A DNA stretch of 64,000 nt from NCBI RefSeq assembly GCF_006575665.1, contig NZ_CP041253.1, positions 501,501 to 565,500 on the forward strand. The letters run 5' to 3'. Positions within the stretch are counted from its first letter, which is position 1. The number at the start of each line of letters is the position of its first letter. The notes beneath the pieces are model-generated. The model saw only the letters and a program-made list of their open reading frames with translations. It was not told where the DNA came from and searched no databases. This document shows, one piece after another, positions 9,235-18,408 of this stretch. The translations under genes were made by a program, and so were the position numbers. Source of the DNA: Echinicola soli (GTDB taxonomy: Bacteria; Bacteroidota; Bacteroidia; Cytophagales; Cyclobacteriaceae).

Positions 9235-11100
9235 TTAGTGGAATGGATTTCTTACAATTTTCGGATTGGCATCAATGAGGTTCTGCCCGATCAAGGAATA
9301 ATAATTCCCCAAGCGGAAGAAACGAGGCGCTCTGAAACGTGGCACCACTTCTTTTACAAACACAAACTGGCCATCTCTGGGATCACCTGGCCTTACCACC
9401 CTGTACGGATACAGGCTATAAGCCATACTTTCGGGATTATCGGTGCTTCCTGACCATTTCAGGTGAGCCACTCTCCATCGCTTATAATCCCACACAACAT
9501 GATCTTCAAAAGCCAGCTCCACCCTTCTTTCATGACGGATCTGTTCTAAGGTCACGGCGGAAAGACTATTGGCTCCGAAACCGGCTCGCTCTCTCAAGGT
9601 ATTGACGTAGCCAAGCGCTTCGCCAGATTCACCAAGTTCAAAAGCAGCCTCAGCAGCATTCAGGTAAATCTCTCCCAAACGGAACCTTACCCACCATACC
9701 TCACTCAAGTTACCTCGGGTACTGGCTCCGGGAGTATCATCCACATACTTGCGAAGGTAAAAACCAGTGTTACTTACATCCTGCAAGCTCCTGTGTGGCC
9801 CAGCCTCTGCTTTCAGCACACCGCCGTCTGCATAAACAGAGCCAAGGTCTGGCTGTTGATCGGCAAACTCGATCATATCATAACCGGAGCCGTTCCATTC
9901 CATTATACCTGCTTGCATGAAGACCTCTTGTCCCCTGAACGGCGCTCCTGGATAGATGATCGTCCCATAGAGGCGAGCATCTTTATTGGCAAAGATATCT
10001 TCCACATTGTCATAGTAAATATAATCCGAACCGTCAGCGGTGCGAGTTCTCAGTTCCCCTGAGCTACCATCCAAGTATTCATAATCCTCCACCAAGTTCA
10101 GAATCGGCGTCAGGGCAGAAGAAGCCAAGTTATCTTCCCGTACTGATCTGGCTACGTTGTCATAAGTAAACGCATGCCGCTTATCTGCTGAAGCCAAATA
10201 ATCCTGCACCCACATCACTTCCGGGTTACTGGACTTGGAGACAATCGCTTCGTAGAAGTTTTCACCAAGATCCGGATTATTGTTATACAGTGCGTATCCA
10301 CCTTCTTGGAGAATGGTTCTCGATGCCTCCAAGGATTTGGTGAAGTATCCCTCTGCTGCTGAAGCGGGGATTCCCACCTCTCCTCCTGGCAAGGAAATCG
10401 GAGAAGGCATCAGGTTGTTATACTTGGCAATCGATCCTGCATAAAGAGCTGCCCTACTCACCACTGCCAAAGCAATAAAGCGGTTGGCCCTGGTGATGCT
10501 TTCTCCATTGCCCAGTGTAGGCATGATTTCTTCCATCTCACTGATCACGAAATCGTACACTTCCTGCTCGGTATTTCTCGGATGCTGTAGATAGGTAGGG
10601 TCACCACTGAAGTCATATATCAATTCTTCGGTAATAATCGGCACACCACCCATCCGCTTCACATGCTCAAAATAGACGAACGCACGGATAAAACGCAGCT
10701 CACTGATAAACTGTGTACGCTGATCCTCAGGCAAAGTGGAATAGGTGCTTAATTTCTGGATCGAAAGGTTGATGTCCCTGATCAAATTATAATCCCACAA
10801 GCCCCATCGACCATAGTCATAAGTGAGCAAGTTATTCAACCAATCATTCCCAGTATAACCTGACCAGGTCGCTTCATCATAGGCCGCAAAGTCCACCCAA
10901 CCCGTTTGGAGGGTAGTATGTGCAGGCAAACGGTCATAGAAATTGGACAGGACTCCGGTAATGGATCCCTGATCATTCCAGACTTGGTCATCAAGTAAAA
11001 TATTTGGTGGCTGACGGTCCAACCAATCGGATTCGCAGGAGCTCATCATCAAGCCTGCAATTACCGCCAGTGTTATAGTTATATTAGATAATCTCATCAT
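9235..11100 (-). CDS. SusD/RagB-like outer-membrane glycan-binding lipoprotein (arabinan PUL)
   Basis: This 621-residue SusD-family lipoprotein is the lid of a SusCD importer on the outer membrane. The signal peptide ends with lipobox LMMSSCES (Cys about 22). The family landmarks include DDQVWNDQGSITGVLSNFYDR near the N-terminus, the TPR-type helical core (LRFIRAFVYFEHVKRMGGVP), and the C-terminal RHERRVELAFEDHVVWDYKRW signature, where the protein closes with a SusD C-terminal fold. It lies 8 bp after susC. It should bind oligosaccharides released from arabinan at the surface and pass them to the SusC barrel; ligand identity is inferred from the neighbouring enzymes. Confidence 0.95.
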   Translation of the reverse strand: MMRLSNITITLAVIAGLMMSSCESDWLDRQPPNILLDDQVWNDQGSITGVLSNFYDRLPAHTTLQTGWVDFAAYDEATWSGYTGNDWLNNLLTYDYGRWGLWDYNLIRDINLSIQKLSTYSTLPEDQRTQFISELRFIRAFVYFEHVKRMGGVPIITEELIYDFSGDPTYLQHPRNTEQEVYDFVISEMEEIMPTLGNGESITRANRFIALAVVSRAALYAGSIAKYNNLMPSPISLPGGEVGIPASAAEGYFTKSLEASRTILQEGGYALYNNNPDLGENFYEAIVSKSSNPEVMWVQDYLASADKRHAFTYDNVARSVREDNLASSALTPILNLVEDYEYLDGSSGELRTRTADGSDYIYYDNVEDIFANKDARLYGTIIYPGAPFRGQEVFMQAGIMEWNGSGYDMIEFADQQPDLGSVYADGGVLKAEAGPHRSLQDVSNTGFYLRKYVDDTPGASTRGNLSEVWWVRFRLGEIYLNAAEAAFELGESGEALGYVNTLRERAGFGANSLSAVTLEQIRHERRVELAFEDHVVWDYKRWRVAHLKWSGSTDNPESMAYSLYPYRVVRPGDPRDGQFVFVKEVVPRFRAPRFFRLGNYYSLIGQNLIDANPKIVRNPFH

Positions 11101-11108
11101 TTTGGGGT

Positions 11109-14100
11109 TTAAAAGGTTAGGTTAAATCCAAAATTAAACAGTCGCTGCTGCGGATAAACCAGCCCATTGGCTGAGCCAATCTCCGGATCAATTCCAAAGT
11201 CCTTGACATTGTCAAAGGATACCAAGTTGGTACCATTGGCATACAGCCTCAGTGAACCGATGCCGTATTTCTCCAAGAAGGATTTTGGCACGCGATATCC
11301 CAACTCAAGGTTTCTTAACCTCAGGTAACGCACATTGGTCAGCCAGAAATTACTGTGCCTGTATAGGTGGTCTGCCCCAGCCCTTCTGATAGCCGGGTAA
11401 GTACCTGGCACCCATTCACTGTCCGCATTGAAGAGGTCTTCACGATGCCATCTGTCCTCAAACATAAAATCGGGCGAGTTCCCATTGTTCTGGAAAGGGT
11501 ATCTCAGCTCCCAGTTTCGGGTAAAGGTCTGCATGGAGGCTCCAGCAAAGCTAAAGTACAGTTCGAAGCCTTTATAACTGGCCGATCCGTTTAGGCCAAA
11601 ACTCATGTATGGATTGGCTCCTTCTGCATAGCCAATAGGACGTTCATCAAGGTTATTGATTAGGCCATCCCCATTAACGTCTTCATAGATAAAATCTCCC
11701 GGAAGGACGTTTCTATTGCCGTTTCCATCGATATCCACTGGATAGTTTTCAATTTGCTCTTTACTTTCAAATCTTCCAACCACATTATAGCCCCAGTTGA
11801 TATTGTTCCATCTGCCATCATCCATATCACGGTATTGGTTCCAAGAATTACCGAAACGAGGCTTATACCTTTCCAATGTTTTCAACCGTGAAATAGTCGC
11901 ATTGGCACTGATGGAGAAGTCCACTTCACCGGTCCTGCCAGTATAAGTCACCATACCTTCCACGCCACGGTGTACATCGGACTCGAGATTTTCGACAGGG
12001 AGGGTATACCCTACTTCTACGGGCAATAGCACATCATATCGACTGGCCGGAATACCCGTTCTCTTTCGCTGAAATACATCCGCCTGTAAGAATAACTTGC
12101 TGTTGAAAAGGTACGTATCTATACCGATATCCACATTGGTATTGGTCACCCAGGATAAATTGGTCACTGGCAGTCCTCGAGGATTAACACCCGGCACAAA
12201 GCCTCCATCCAGTACGGCACTTCCTCCGGCACTTGGAATAAAATCATACCCGGCATAGTAGCTAAATGGTGCTACAATAAAGTCATTGCTGCCGATCCAT
12301 CGGTCATTACCTGTCTGCCCCCAAGAGGCCCGGAGTTTCATATCCGAAAGCACATTGCCTTTAATATTGTCCATAAAAGGCTCATCGGTGATTTTCCAAC
12401 CTGCGGAAACTCCAGGAAAAAATCCGTAACGATCTTCTTTAGGAAAAAGGAACGATCCATCGTATCGGGCAATAAACTCTACCAGGTATTTCTCCTTGTA
12501 ATCATAGTTGATTTTACCCAGGTAACCGTCCCTTGCCTCCTGATAAATCTCATCGATCAGCAAATCCTGATCGGCAAAGGACATCAACGGAATATAGTTA
12601 TTGGGCGGAACAGTGTGCACGACCATATAATGAGACTGCTGGTCCCATCGCTCATAACCTAGGATCGCCGACAAGTTGTGTGCACCAAAATTCTTGGCAT
12701 AATTGATCTGAAACTGGCCCACGCGATCCACCGTGTTTCTTTTTCTTCTCTCTCTCCAAGGGTTTTGGTTGCCCATGTTGTCATTGGTAAAGTACGTATC
12801 CGTAGCTTCATCGTAACCGTAACCATCATAAGTATACTCAAAACCATCGAAGTCCAGATTGGTGTAGTTATACGAGTAGGTACCCTTCATGGACAAGCCA
12901 AAATCAAAGTCATACTGCGCAAAGAAGTTACCTTTAATCGCTCGTTGTACTTCATTTACATAACCTGTGACGTCTTTGGTATAAGTAGCAGGGTTTACGT
13001 TAATGTTGTGCACCTCACCATTGACATAGTTAGGGTTATCATTGGCATAAGGACGCTCTGTAGGCCACATGGTGAAAATACTCAGGAATGGGTTAAAGTA
13101 ATCATCCAATCCTGGTACACCTACCTGCTCTCTGTTTTCGATACGGCCACTAAGCTGCATCCCTACTTTAAAACCATCGGCTAATGTCACATCGACGTTC
13201 GACTGGAAATTGGTCCTTTCGAACAGGTAATCGTCAATCGTGGCATCTTGTTTCAAATGTCCCAATGAGATATAATATTTTGTGTTCTCAGAACCACCCA
13301 CAGCACTACCGTTTAAGGAATATTGCGGCACATTTGGTTTGATCACAAAATCATAGTAGTCCGTGCTGACATAGCCTTTTTCCGTACCTTGTTGCCATTT
13401 CGACAGTTCTTCAGGAGATATTCCCGGTGCTCTTCCTGCATTGACATTCGACTCTGCATTGGCGCGCAAGTATTGGTACGCATCGGCCGGCTGGGGATAT
13501 CGGGTAAAGTTCTGCAAACCATAGTAGCCGCTAAGACTGATCTCTGCAGGCTGGTTGGCTTTGCCTTTTTTGGTCGTTACCAATACCACACCATTGGCTG
13601 CCCGCATACCGTAGATCGCTGCAGAAGCGTCTTTTAAGATCGAGATACTCTCGATGTCATTTTGGCCAAGGTTATTGAACTGGGCAGCGTCAGAAGGGAT
13701 TCCGTCGATAACGTACAGCGGCGTCCCCATGTTCCGGATTTGGATGGATGCACTGGAGCCCGGTCTGGCATCTGTCTGCCTGGCAGTCACTCCTTGGATC
13801 TTACCTACCAACGCTTCTGACGTAGTCACGGAAGGTGTTCTGATTAGATCTTTAGAATCTACTTCACCTACAGCACCAGTGATGGTTCCTTTCTTTTGGA
13901 CACCATAACCTACGACCACTACTTCTCCAAGATCACTGAGGTTTTCACCCATGCTGATGTCTATGGTCGTTTGGTTACCAACCGTAACTTCTTGAGATTC
14001 GTAACCTAAGTAAGAAAATACCAAGACGCTTTCGGCTGAAGGTACATCCAAGGTATACTTACCGTCCAAATCGGTCGCTACACCTATTGAGGTTCCCTTT

Positions 14101-14312
14101 ACCAACACGGAAACTCCGGGAATGGGAATTCCTTCCGCATCCACCACTGTACCAGATACAGTAAGTTCCGTTACTTGACTTTTAAGGAAATTGGATGTTG
14201 ATAAGTTAGGGTGAGGGAGCGGCGCTGCTCCAAGTGGGGGGACTTGCTGTAACAGAAAGGTTCCCAGCAAAGTCGCCACAGCAAAATACTTCTGTAAAGC
14301 TTTACATTTCAT
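11109..14312 (-). CDS. SusC/RagA-like TonB-dependent transporter (arabinan PUL)
   Basis: This outer-membrane TonB-dependent receptor of about 1067 residues imports glycan fragments. The start was placed at 14312 (MKCKALQKYFAVATLLG, a signal peptide), removing 11 unlikely residues from the longest ORF. After the signal comes a carboxypeptidase-regulatory-like domain (VSGTVVDAEGIPIPGVSVLV), then the SusC signature LGEVVVVGYGVQKKGTITGA and the plug (IQIRNMGTPLYVIDGIPSD, ISILKDASAAIYGMRAANGV), then the 22-strand barrel, closing with FNFGFNLTF. The length is typical. It is the first gene of the PUL, and its long upstream region carries inverted and direct repeats suited to regulation. No sensor gene for this locus is in the window. 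Confidence 0.95.
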   Translation of the reverse strand: MKCKALQKYFAVATLLGTFLLQQVPPLGAAPLPHPNLSTSNFLKSQVTELTVSGTVVDAEGIPIPGVSVLVKGTSIGVATDLDGKYTLDVPSAESVLVFSYLGYESQEVTVGNQTTIDISMGENLSDLGEVVVVGYGVQKKGTITGAVGEVDSKDLIRTPSVTTSEALVGKIQGVTARQTDARPGSSASIQIRNMGTPLYVIDGIPSDAAQFNNLGQNDIESISILKDASAAIYGMRAANGVVLVTTKKGKANQPAEISLSGYYGLQNFTRYPQPADAYQYLRANAESNVNAGRAPGISPEELSKWQQGTEKGYVSTDYYDFVIKPNVPQYSLNGSAVGGSENTKYYISLGHLKQDATIDDYLFERTNFQSNVDVTLADGFKVGMQLSGRIENREQVGVPGLDDYFNPFLSIFTMWPTERPYANDNPNYVNGEVHNINVNPATYTKDVTGYVNEVQRAIKGNFFAQYDFDFGLSMKGTYSYNYTNLDFDGFEYTYDGYGYDEATDTYFTNDNMGNQNPWRERRKRNTVDRVGQFQINYAKNFGAHNLSAILGYERWDQQSHYMVVHTVPPNNYIPLMSFADQDLLIDEIYQEARDGYLGKINYDYKEKYLVEFIARYDGSFLFPKEDRYGFFPGVSAGWKITDEPFMDNIKGNVLSDMKLRASWGQTGNDRWIGSNDFIVAPFSYYAGYDFIPSAGGSAVLDGGFVPGVNPRGLPVTNLSWVTNTNVDIGIDTYLFNSKLFLQADVFQRKRTGIPASRYDVLLPVEVGYTLPVENLESDVHRGVEGMVTYTGRTGEVDFSISANATISRLKTLERYKPRFGNSWNQYRDMDDGRWNNINWGYNVVGRFESKEQIENYPVDIDGNGNRNVLPGDFIYEDVNGDGLINNLDERPIGYAEGANPYMSFGLNGSASYKGFELYFSFAGASMQTFTRNWELRYPFQNNGNSPDFMFEDRWHREDLFNADSEWVPGTYPAIRRAGADHLYRHSNFWLTNVRYLRLRNLELGYRVPKSFLEKYGIGSLRLYANGTNLVSFDNVKDFGIDPEIGSANGLVYPQQRLFNFGFNLTF

Positions 14313-14412
14313 ACTAATGGGGTTTATTGAAAATCTGAAACTCATTAAACACTACATAACCCGCTAAAAACGAGTACCTTTAGAAATGAAACACCAATCA
14401 TTCCCGACTGTC

Positions 14413-14451
14413 AATAATTAATAAGTGTACTAAAGCCACTTATTAATTATT
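14413..14451. promoter_or_regulatory. Perfect 15-bp inverted repeat upstream of susC
   Basis: AATAATTAATAAGTG (14413-14427) and its exact complement (14437-14451) are separated by 9 bases. The centre lies about 120 bp before the susC start. Beside it, GAATATT-AGAG-AATATTC (14454-14471) forms a second small palindrome. The arms are AT-rich with no trailing T-run in the transcript direction, so an operator or 5'-leader hairpin is more likely than a terminator. Confidence 0.5.
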
Positions 14452-14517
14452 TCGAATATTAGAGAATATTCTACTCTTTCGCAATAATTAAATGTGTTTT
14501 TAACACTAATAATTTAC

Positions 14518-14557
14518 AAAAACAGCTATCGGTTAATTTTATAAAAACAGTTATCGG
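14518..14557. promoter_or_regulatory. Direct repeat pair upstream of susC (possible operator)
   Basis: AAAAACAG(C/T)TATCGG occurs at 14518-14532 and 14543-14557, spaced exactly 25 bp, about 210-245 bp before the susC start. Direct repeats spaced by a whole number of helical turns suit activators of the hybrid two-component or AraC type. No binding evidence is available. Confidence 0.4.
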
Positions 14558-14790
14558 GAAGATTTTTTAATATTTTGGAATTTTAAAGTGTATAAATAAC
14601 AATTATTAATAAAAAAATTAGGGGCAATTTATAAATAGTGGAAAAAACCAATTGGAGGAAAATTTCATTTGTATTCTATTGCCCAACAGCCAAAAAAAGA
14701 ATCTGGTCCACCTACTCATTCAGGGCAGATCACCTTGGTTTCCGGTACTGGTTTGCTTATGAGCAATCACCTCCATGGACATTGGTCATA

Positions 14791-14820
14791 AAAAAAGGCG
14801 GGATTCCGCCCGCCTTTTTT
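14791..14820 (-). terminator. Strong rho-independent terminator after the M1 peptidase gene
   Basis: A perfect 12-bp inverted repeat (AAAAAAGGCGGG, loop ATTCCG, CCCGCCTTTTTT) lies 25 bp beyond the stop of the minus-strand peptidase gene. It has A- and T-runs on the two sides, so it could work in both directions. The rest of the 14313-14845 gap holds the susC regulatory region and no convincing gene. Confidence 0.88.
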
Positions 14821-14845
14821 ATTAAAATATGTACCAATTAATGGA

Positions 14846-16801
14846 TCATTCTTCTTCATAGATAGCAGAAGGCCATTTGTCATTGCCAATATTCACATCT
14901 GGCAGCACTTTATCAGGATCGATCACTATGCTTTTCACTTCCTTGTCGGTTTTGTAAAGGTGATTCCATTGGTCACCTCTCTGCCAGATTTCGACAGGCA
15001 ATTTAAACCGCTCGGAAGTTCCATCTTCGAATGTTACTTCTACCAATACCGGCATGGGCACCCCACCCCTATTGGACAGTGCCATGACATAATTGCCACC
15101 ATAAGGATAAACTCCATCAAGAGAAAGGTCGATATTATCATTCCCATAGAACCAGTTCTGCCAGAACCAATTCAGGTTTTCTCCTGCCACATTCTCCATG
15201 TGGTTAAAGAAATCTGTAGGCTGAGGATGCTTGAAAGCCCAGGTTTCGATATAAGACTTGAAGGCATTATCAAATCGCTCATGTCCCAGGATATATTCCC
15301 GCAACATGATCAAGCCCATTCCCGGCTTCATGTAAGCGGTCATGCCCAGGTTACTGGTATTTACCACATCTGGATAAGTGTCGATTCCCTCGCGGGTTTC
15401 TCTATTGAACCAAGAAACATACTTTCTGGTATGGTCCAGATCAGCTGGATACTCGCCATTATTAAACTCCAGAGTACTGTAATGATTGATAAAAGTATTA
15501 AATCCTTCATCCATCCAAGGATAAAGTCGCTCGTTACTGCCTACGATCATTGGGAACCAGTTATGGCCAAACTCGTGGTCGGTCACTCCCCAAAGTGACT
15601 CCCCTTTGCTTTCATATCCACAGAAATTAAGTCCAGGATATTCCATTCCGCCGATATCCGCAGCCACGTTTGTAGCGGCAGGATAAGGAAATTCGAACCA
15701 TTTCTCTGAATAATGTTCGATAGAAGCCTTGCTGTATTCAGTGGACCGGGACCAAGCATCCTGACCATCACTTTCCTTAGGATATACCGATTGTGCCAAG
15801 ATCGTTTTGCCACTTGGCAGGTCAATTTTGGCAGCATCCCAAATAAATGCCTGGGATGAAGCAAAAGCAATGTCCCTGGAATTTTCGATCTTAAACTTCC
15901 ATGTCAAGGTTCCATCTTGCTTTAACCTCGTAGCAGGATCGGCTACTTCATCAGGAGTCAGGATGTACACGGTACTATCACTTTTCATAGCTTTGTCCAT
16001 CCGGTCTTGCATGGTATTGGTCATCACATCACCCGGATTTAACAACTTACCTGATCCGACTACAATATGGTCTGAAGGTGCCGTCACGGAATATTCAAAA
16101 TCACCGTACTCCAGGTAAAACTCACCTGCGCCCAAGTATGGCTCCGTGTTCCAACCTTTGACATCATCAAATACCGCTGTGCGAGGATACCACTGCGCCA
16201 GAGCATAGATGGTGCCTTCTTCTACATCCAAGCGGCCCATTCTATCCATTCCCTTTACAGGAATTTTGTAAGAGAAGTCCATCGAGATGGTCGCTTCGCC
16301 TCCCTTGGCAGGGATAGGCTCTTCAAAAAACACTTGCATTCTGGTATCAGTAACCAAGTATCTGTCGGAAACATCTCCTCTTTTCCCCACTTTAGCAGAT
16401 ACGTTGGATAGCTGGTAGCCACCGTCCACATCGCCATTGTAGCGGTTACCTTGGATCGGTGTGGTCAAGGTGCCCCGAGAGTCTTCGGTAAACCTGTTCT
16501 GCTCCAAATAAAGCCATACGAAATCCAATGCCTCCGGACTGTTGTTGGTGTAATGAATGGTCACGCTCCCTGTGATGGTATGCGCTTCATCATCCAAGGT
16601 AACATCGATATTGTAATCAGCACCGTTTTGCCAATACATCGGCCCAGGCTTTCCAGAAGCGGACCTATACATGTTTCCTTTACGGTAAATAAAATCGCCA
16701 AATTCGCTTTGGTTGTTCTCTTCTACTTGCTGTGCCACCGTAACCTGCACCATAAACAAGCATAAAAACAAGATTGAGAGTTTCTCTAAAGTATATTTCA
16801 T
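14846..16801 (-). CDS. M1-family metallopeptidase (aminopeptidase N-like), secreted
   Basis: This 651-residue gluzincin has a signal peptide ending near residue 24 (QVTVAQ). The zinc site is clear: HEFGH at about residues 408-412, with the third ligand Glu in MDEGFNTF about 22 residues later. The exopeptidase GAMEN-type loop is represented by GGMEYPGL. It should cleave N-terminal residues from peptides in the periplasm or outside the cell. At 651 residues it matches the shorter Bacteroidota M1 enzymes lacking the ERAP1-like C-terminal helical domain. It is flanked by its own terminator and a candidate promoter, so it is probably monocistronic and unrelated to the PUL. Confidence 0.92.
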   Translation of the reverse strand: MKYTLEKLSILFLCLFMVQVTVAQQVEENNQSEFGDFIYRKGNMYRSASGKPGPMYWQNGADYNIDVTLDDEAHTITGSVTIHYTNNSPEALDFVWLYLEQNRFTEDSRGTLTTPIQGNRYNGDVDGGYQLSNVSAKVGKRGDVSDRYLVTDTRMQVFFEEPIPAKGGEATISMDFSYKIPVKGMDRMGRLDVEEGTIYALAQWYPRTAVFDDVKGWNTEPYLGAGEFYLEYGDFEYSVTAPSDHIVVGSGKLLNPGDVMTNTMQDRMDKAMKSDSTVYILTPDEVADPATRLKQDGTLTWKFKIENSRDIAFASSQAFIWDAAKIDLPSGKTILAQSVYPKESDGQDAWSRSTEYSKASIEHYSEKWFEFPYPAATNVAADIGGMEYPGLNFCGYESKGESLWGVTDHEFGHNWFPMIVGSNERLYPWMDEGFNTFINHYSTLEFNNGEYPADLDHTRKYVSWFNRETREGIDTYPDVVNTSNLGMTAYMKPGMGLIMLREYILGHERFDNAFKSYIETWAFKHPQPTDFFNHMENVAGENLNWFWQNWFYGNDNIDLSLDGVYPYGGNYVMALSNRGGVPMPVLVEVTFEDGTSERFKLPVEIWQRGDQWNHLYKTDKEVKSIVIDPDKVLPDVNIGNDKWPSAIYEEE

Positions 16802-16827
16802 ATCTTGAGTTGATTATTATATTCCGC

Positions 16828-16835
16828 CAAATTTA
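16828..16835 (-). promoter_or_regulatory. Candidate Bacteroidota -7 element for the M1 peptidase gene
   Basis: On the minus strand TAAATTTG (matching TAnnTTTG) lies 26 bp before the peptidase ATG. The -33 region is only weakly TTTG-like (TTCTG at about the right distance). The match is based on consensus only. Confidence 0.45.
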
Positions 16836-16974
16836 CATAAAGATTGACGAACAGAAAATGTATTTATTTTAATGGTCAAATAATTAAAAAATCAACTACC
16901 AGAAACATAACCCAAGTATGCTCCCAAGTTTACCTGGAGATTTCAAAAACCAGCATCCACGCCCAAGCCACTAA

Positions 16975-17655
16975 TTATTTTACAGAATATTTTAAACGGT
17001 AGGATTTAAGAGCAAGCGTGTCGCTGTCGGTTAAGGTTTCCAAAAAATCCTCATTAAATTCGTTATGCCTCGTCCCAAAATCCACAGACATCAATTCATT
17101 ATCTTTACTATAGCGAACAAGCTTATAATATTGTAAAGCCACGTCCAAGGCTGATCGTTCCTCTCCATACATGACATGATGGACATTATACCGTCCGTTA
17201 TCGCTGATATCATATGGATACTTAAAAAAATCGGACTCCACCAATGGAGAGTCCTCTACCTCATTGGTCACTTTAGATTGCATGATTATGGTGCCATCGT
17301 TTCTTTTCACCTCTATGATTTGCGAAGCGTAGGTAATTCTACCATCAGCAAAAAAGGTGATTTCGGCGCCATCTCCATAATTTGCCCCAGGCTCCTCAAA
17401 CCCGGAATTATAAAAGGTAGACCCGATGCTATAATACCGATCCAAAAATTCTGCAATCACCGCGCTGTCCGCTTTACTATCCAACAACTCCCCTCCGGCA
17501 AATACACGCATTTCGGAAGCAGGTACTATTTTATCAAAAGTCATGGTAACCGGATAGTCAGGGACCTCTTCCCGATGCCCACATGAACTAAAAACAAGCG
17601 TTAATCCTAATAGGGTCAAAACACGCTTAGAGTTAATTATTTTTTTTATTTTCAT
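16975..17655 (-). CDS. Uncharacterised lipoprotein
   Basis: This 226-residue protein has a long basic N-terminus and a lipoprotein signal (LTLLGLTLVFSSCGH; Cys about 25). I do not recognise a family. The mature part alternates short beta-rich segments (PVTMTFDKIVPASEMRVFAG, then AEITFFADGRITYASQIIEV, then NGRYNVHHVMYGEERSALDV) and ends with SYRLKYSVK. Such Cys-anchored beta-rich proteins are frequent in Bacteroidota. The gene stands alone, with 173 bp to the peptidase gene and no partner downstream. The signal peptide makes it credible as a real gene, but no function can be given. Confidence 0.75.
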   Translation of the reverse strand: MKIKKIINSKRVLTLLGLTLVFSSCGHREEVPDYPVTMTFDKIVPASEMRVFAGGELLDSKADSAVIAEFLDRYYSIGSTFYNSGFEEPGANYGDGAEITFFADGRITYASQIIEVKRNDGTIIMQSKVTNEVEDSPLVESDFFKYPYDISDNGRYNVHHVMYGEERSALDVALQYYKLVRYSKDNELMSVDFGTRHNEFNEDFLETLTDSDTLALKSYRLKYSVK

Positions 17656-17893
17656 TATGTGATGAATAGCTGATTTTTACATTCTTTCCAGTAAAACTTT
17701 TTCTCACTGGATGCACAGAAATTACCGAAATAAATAAGCTGTTTCTGAGAATTCTGTGATTTCGTCAGTGAAGGCCTGAACAGTCTGTGACCGACTATTC
17801 CAGCCAACATTCATAACCATGCATTTTTCCCAATACCATGTCAAACAAAAATCACGGGAAACGGCACCCTACAACCCCTCATTTCCCCAAACT

Positions 17894-17959
17894 TAATTAT
17901 AAAAATCTCCCCAAGTGGTGACATAGGTAAAAACTTGTCACCACTTGGGGATATAATTA
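17894..17959. repeat. Long near-perfect palindrome in the 17656-18030 gap
   Basis: TCCCCAAGTGGTGACA (17908-17923) and its exact complement (17936-17951) flank a 12-base loop. The symmetry continues outward with TAATTAT and ATAATTA, giving a hairpin of about 66 bp. The gap otherwise holds no gene. The lack of a T-run directly after the stem makes a simple terminator uncertain. It may be a small mobile palindrome. Confidence 0.6.
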
Positions 17960-18030
17960 GAAAATAAAACATTATTTTGGATGACTATCCGGAACTTTGC
18001 ACGTAGCCTCAGAAAAACGAAATATTCATC

Positions 18031-18096
18031 GGTATTCGACCCCCCGACCACTCCCGATGTAGATCGGGATGCCACGAACCAACTGAGCTAAATTCC
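18031..18096 (-). pseudogene. Truncated tRNA-Val-like copy with replaced anticodon arm
   Basis: On the minus strand this reads as the 5' two thirds of the tRNA-Val unit (AATTTAGCTCAGTTGG) followed by the hairpin CCCGATCTACATCGGG in place of the anticodon arm and a damaged T-arm. It has no 3' acceptor strand. It lies 18 bp beyond the stop of the GIY-YIG gene, so that gene sits inside the tRNA-like array. Confidence 0.65.
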
Positions 18097-18114
18097 TTCC
18101 GCACTCTTTCACGT

Positions 18115-18360
18115 TCATCCTAGCAGTTGGAAAAGCCGCTTTCGGCTTTTCCATGACTTTACCTGCGATTCCCTCTCTTTGGCTTCTGACTTTGACGGAT
18201 ACACCTCACAATAACATAGACGCCAGTCATTTGCCCTTCCGGTAAATCCCTTATGATTCGTATTGTGCCTTCGTAGTCGTTGATCCAGCTCGTCTGATGT
18301 ATGTCCTATATAAAATCTATCAAGCTGTTTGGAGTAAAGAATATAAAAATGATGCTCCAT
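18115..18360 (-). CDS. GIY-YIG single-domain endonuclease embedded in the tRNA-Val array
   Basis: This 81-residue protein starts at the ATG at 18360 (MEHHFYILYSKQ). The open frame runs 36 codons further into the tRNA gene, but those residues are tRNA sequence and should not be annotated. Residues 5-17 hold the GIY-YIG core in variant form (FYILYSKQLDRFYIGHTSD), followed by the conserved Arg in LRRHN, the Glu in SEAKERESQ and the closing KSWKSRKRL. This is the UvrC-N-like nuclease fold, with no extra DNA-binding domain. It starts 48 bp after the 3' end of a tRNA-Val gene on the same strand, behind a terminator hairpin. Its last codons overlap a perfect 10-bp hairpin (18129-18152). A role in cutting or mobilising tRNA loci is a hypothesis. 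Confidence 0.85.
   Translation of the reverse strand: MEHHFYILYSKQLDRFYIGHTSDELDQRLRRHNTNHKGFTGRANDWRLCYCEVYPSKSEAKERESQVKSWKSRKRLFQLLG
18129..18152 (-). terminator. Hairpin overlapping the 3' end of the GIY-YIG gene
   Basis: GGAAAAGCCG (18129-18138) pairs perfectly with CGGCTTTTCC (18143-18152) across a 4-base loop. It lies inside the last codons of the nuclease gene, where it encodes the KSRKRLF segment. It could act as a terminator, though the T-run is short. Confidence 0.5.
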
Positions 18361-18375
18361 AATACCATAAACTAA

Positions 18376-18405
18376 AAAAAGCCTCGGTGAATACCAAGGC
18401 TTTTT
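18376..18405 (-). terminator. Terminator after tRNA-Val, before the GIY-YIG gene
   Basis: A 12-bp stem with one wobble pair (AAAAAGCCTCGG / CCAAGGCTTTTT) and a 6-base loop lies 4 bp beyond the tRNA 3' end. In the minus-strand transcript it ends in a U-run. A near-identical element sits in the same place next to the second GIY-YIG gene (49138-49163). Confidence 0.8.
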
Positions 18406-18408
18406 AAG

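Noticed and set aside
14638..14841. 67-codon + strand frame beginning with GTG
   Set aside because: It runs through the rho-independent terminator at 14791-14820, has no promoter or homology-like features, and lies in the susC regulatory region.
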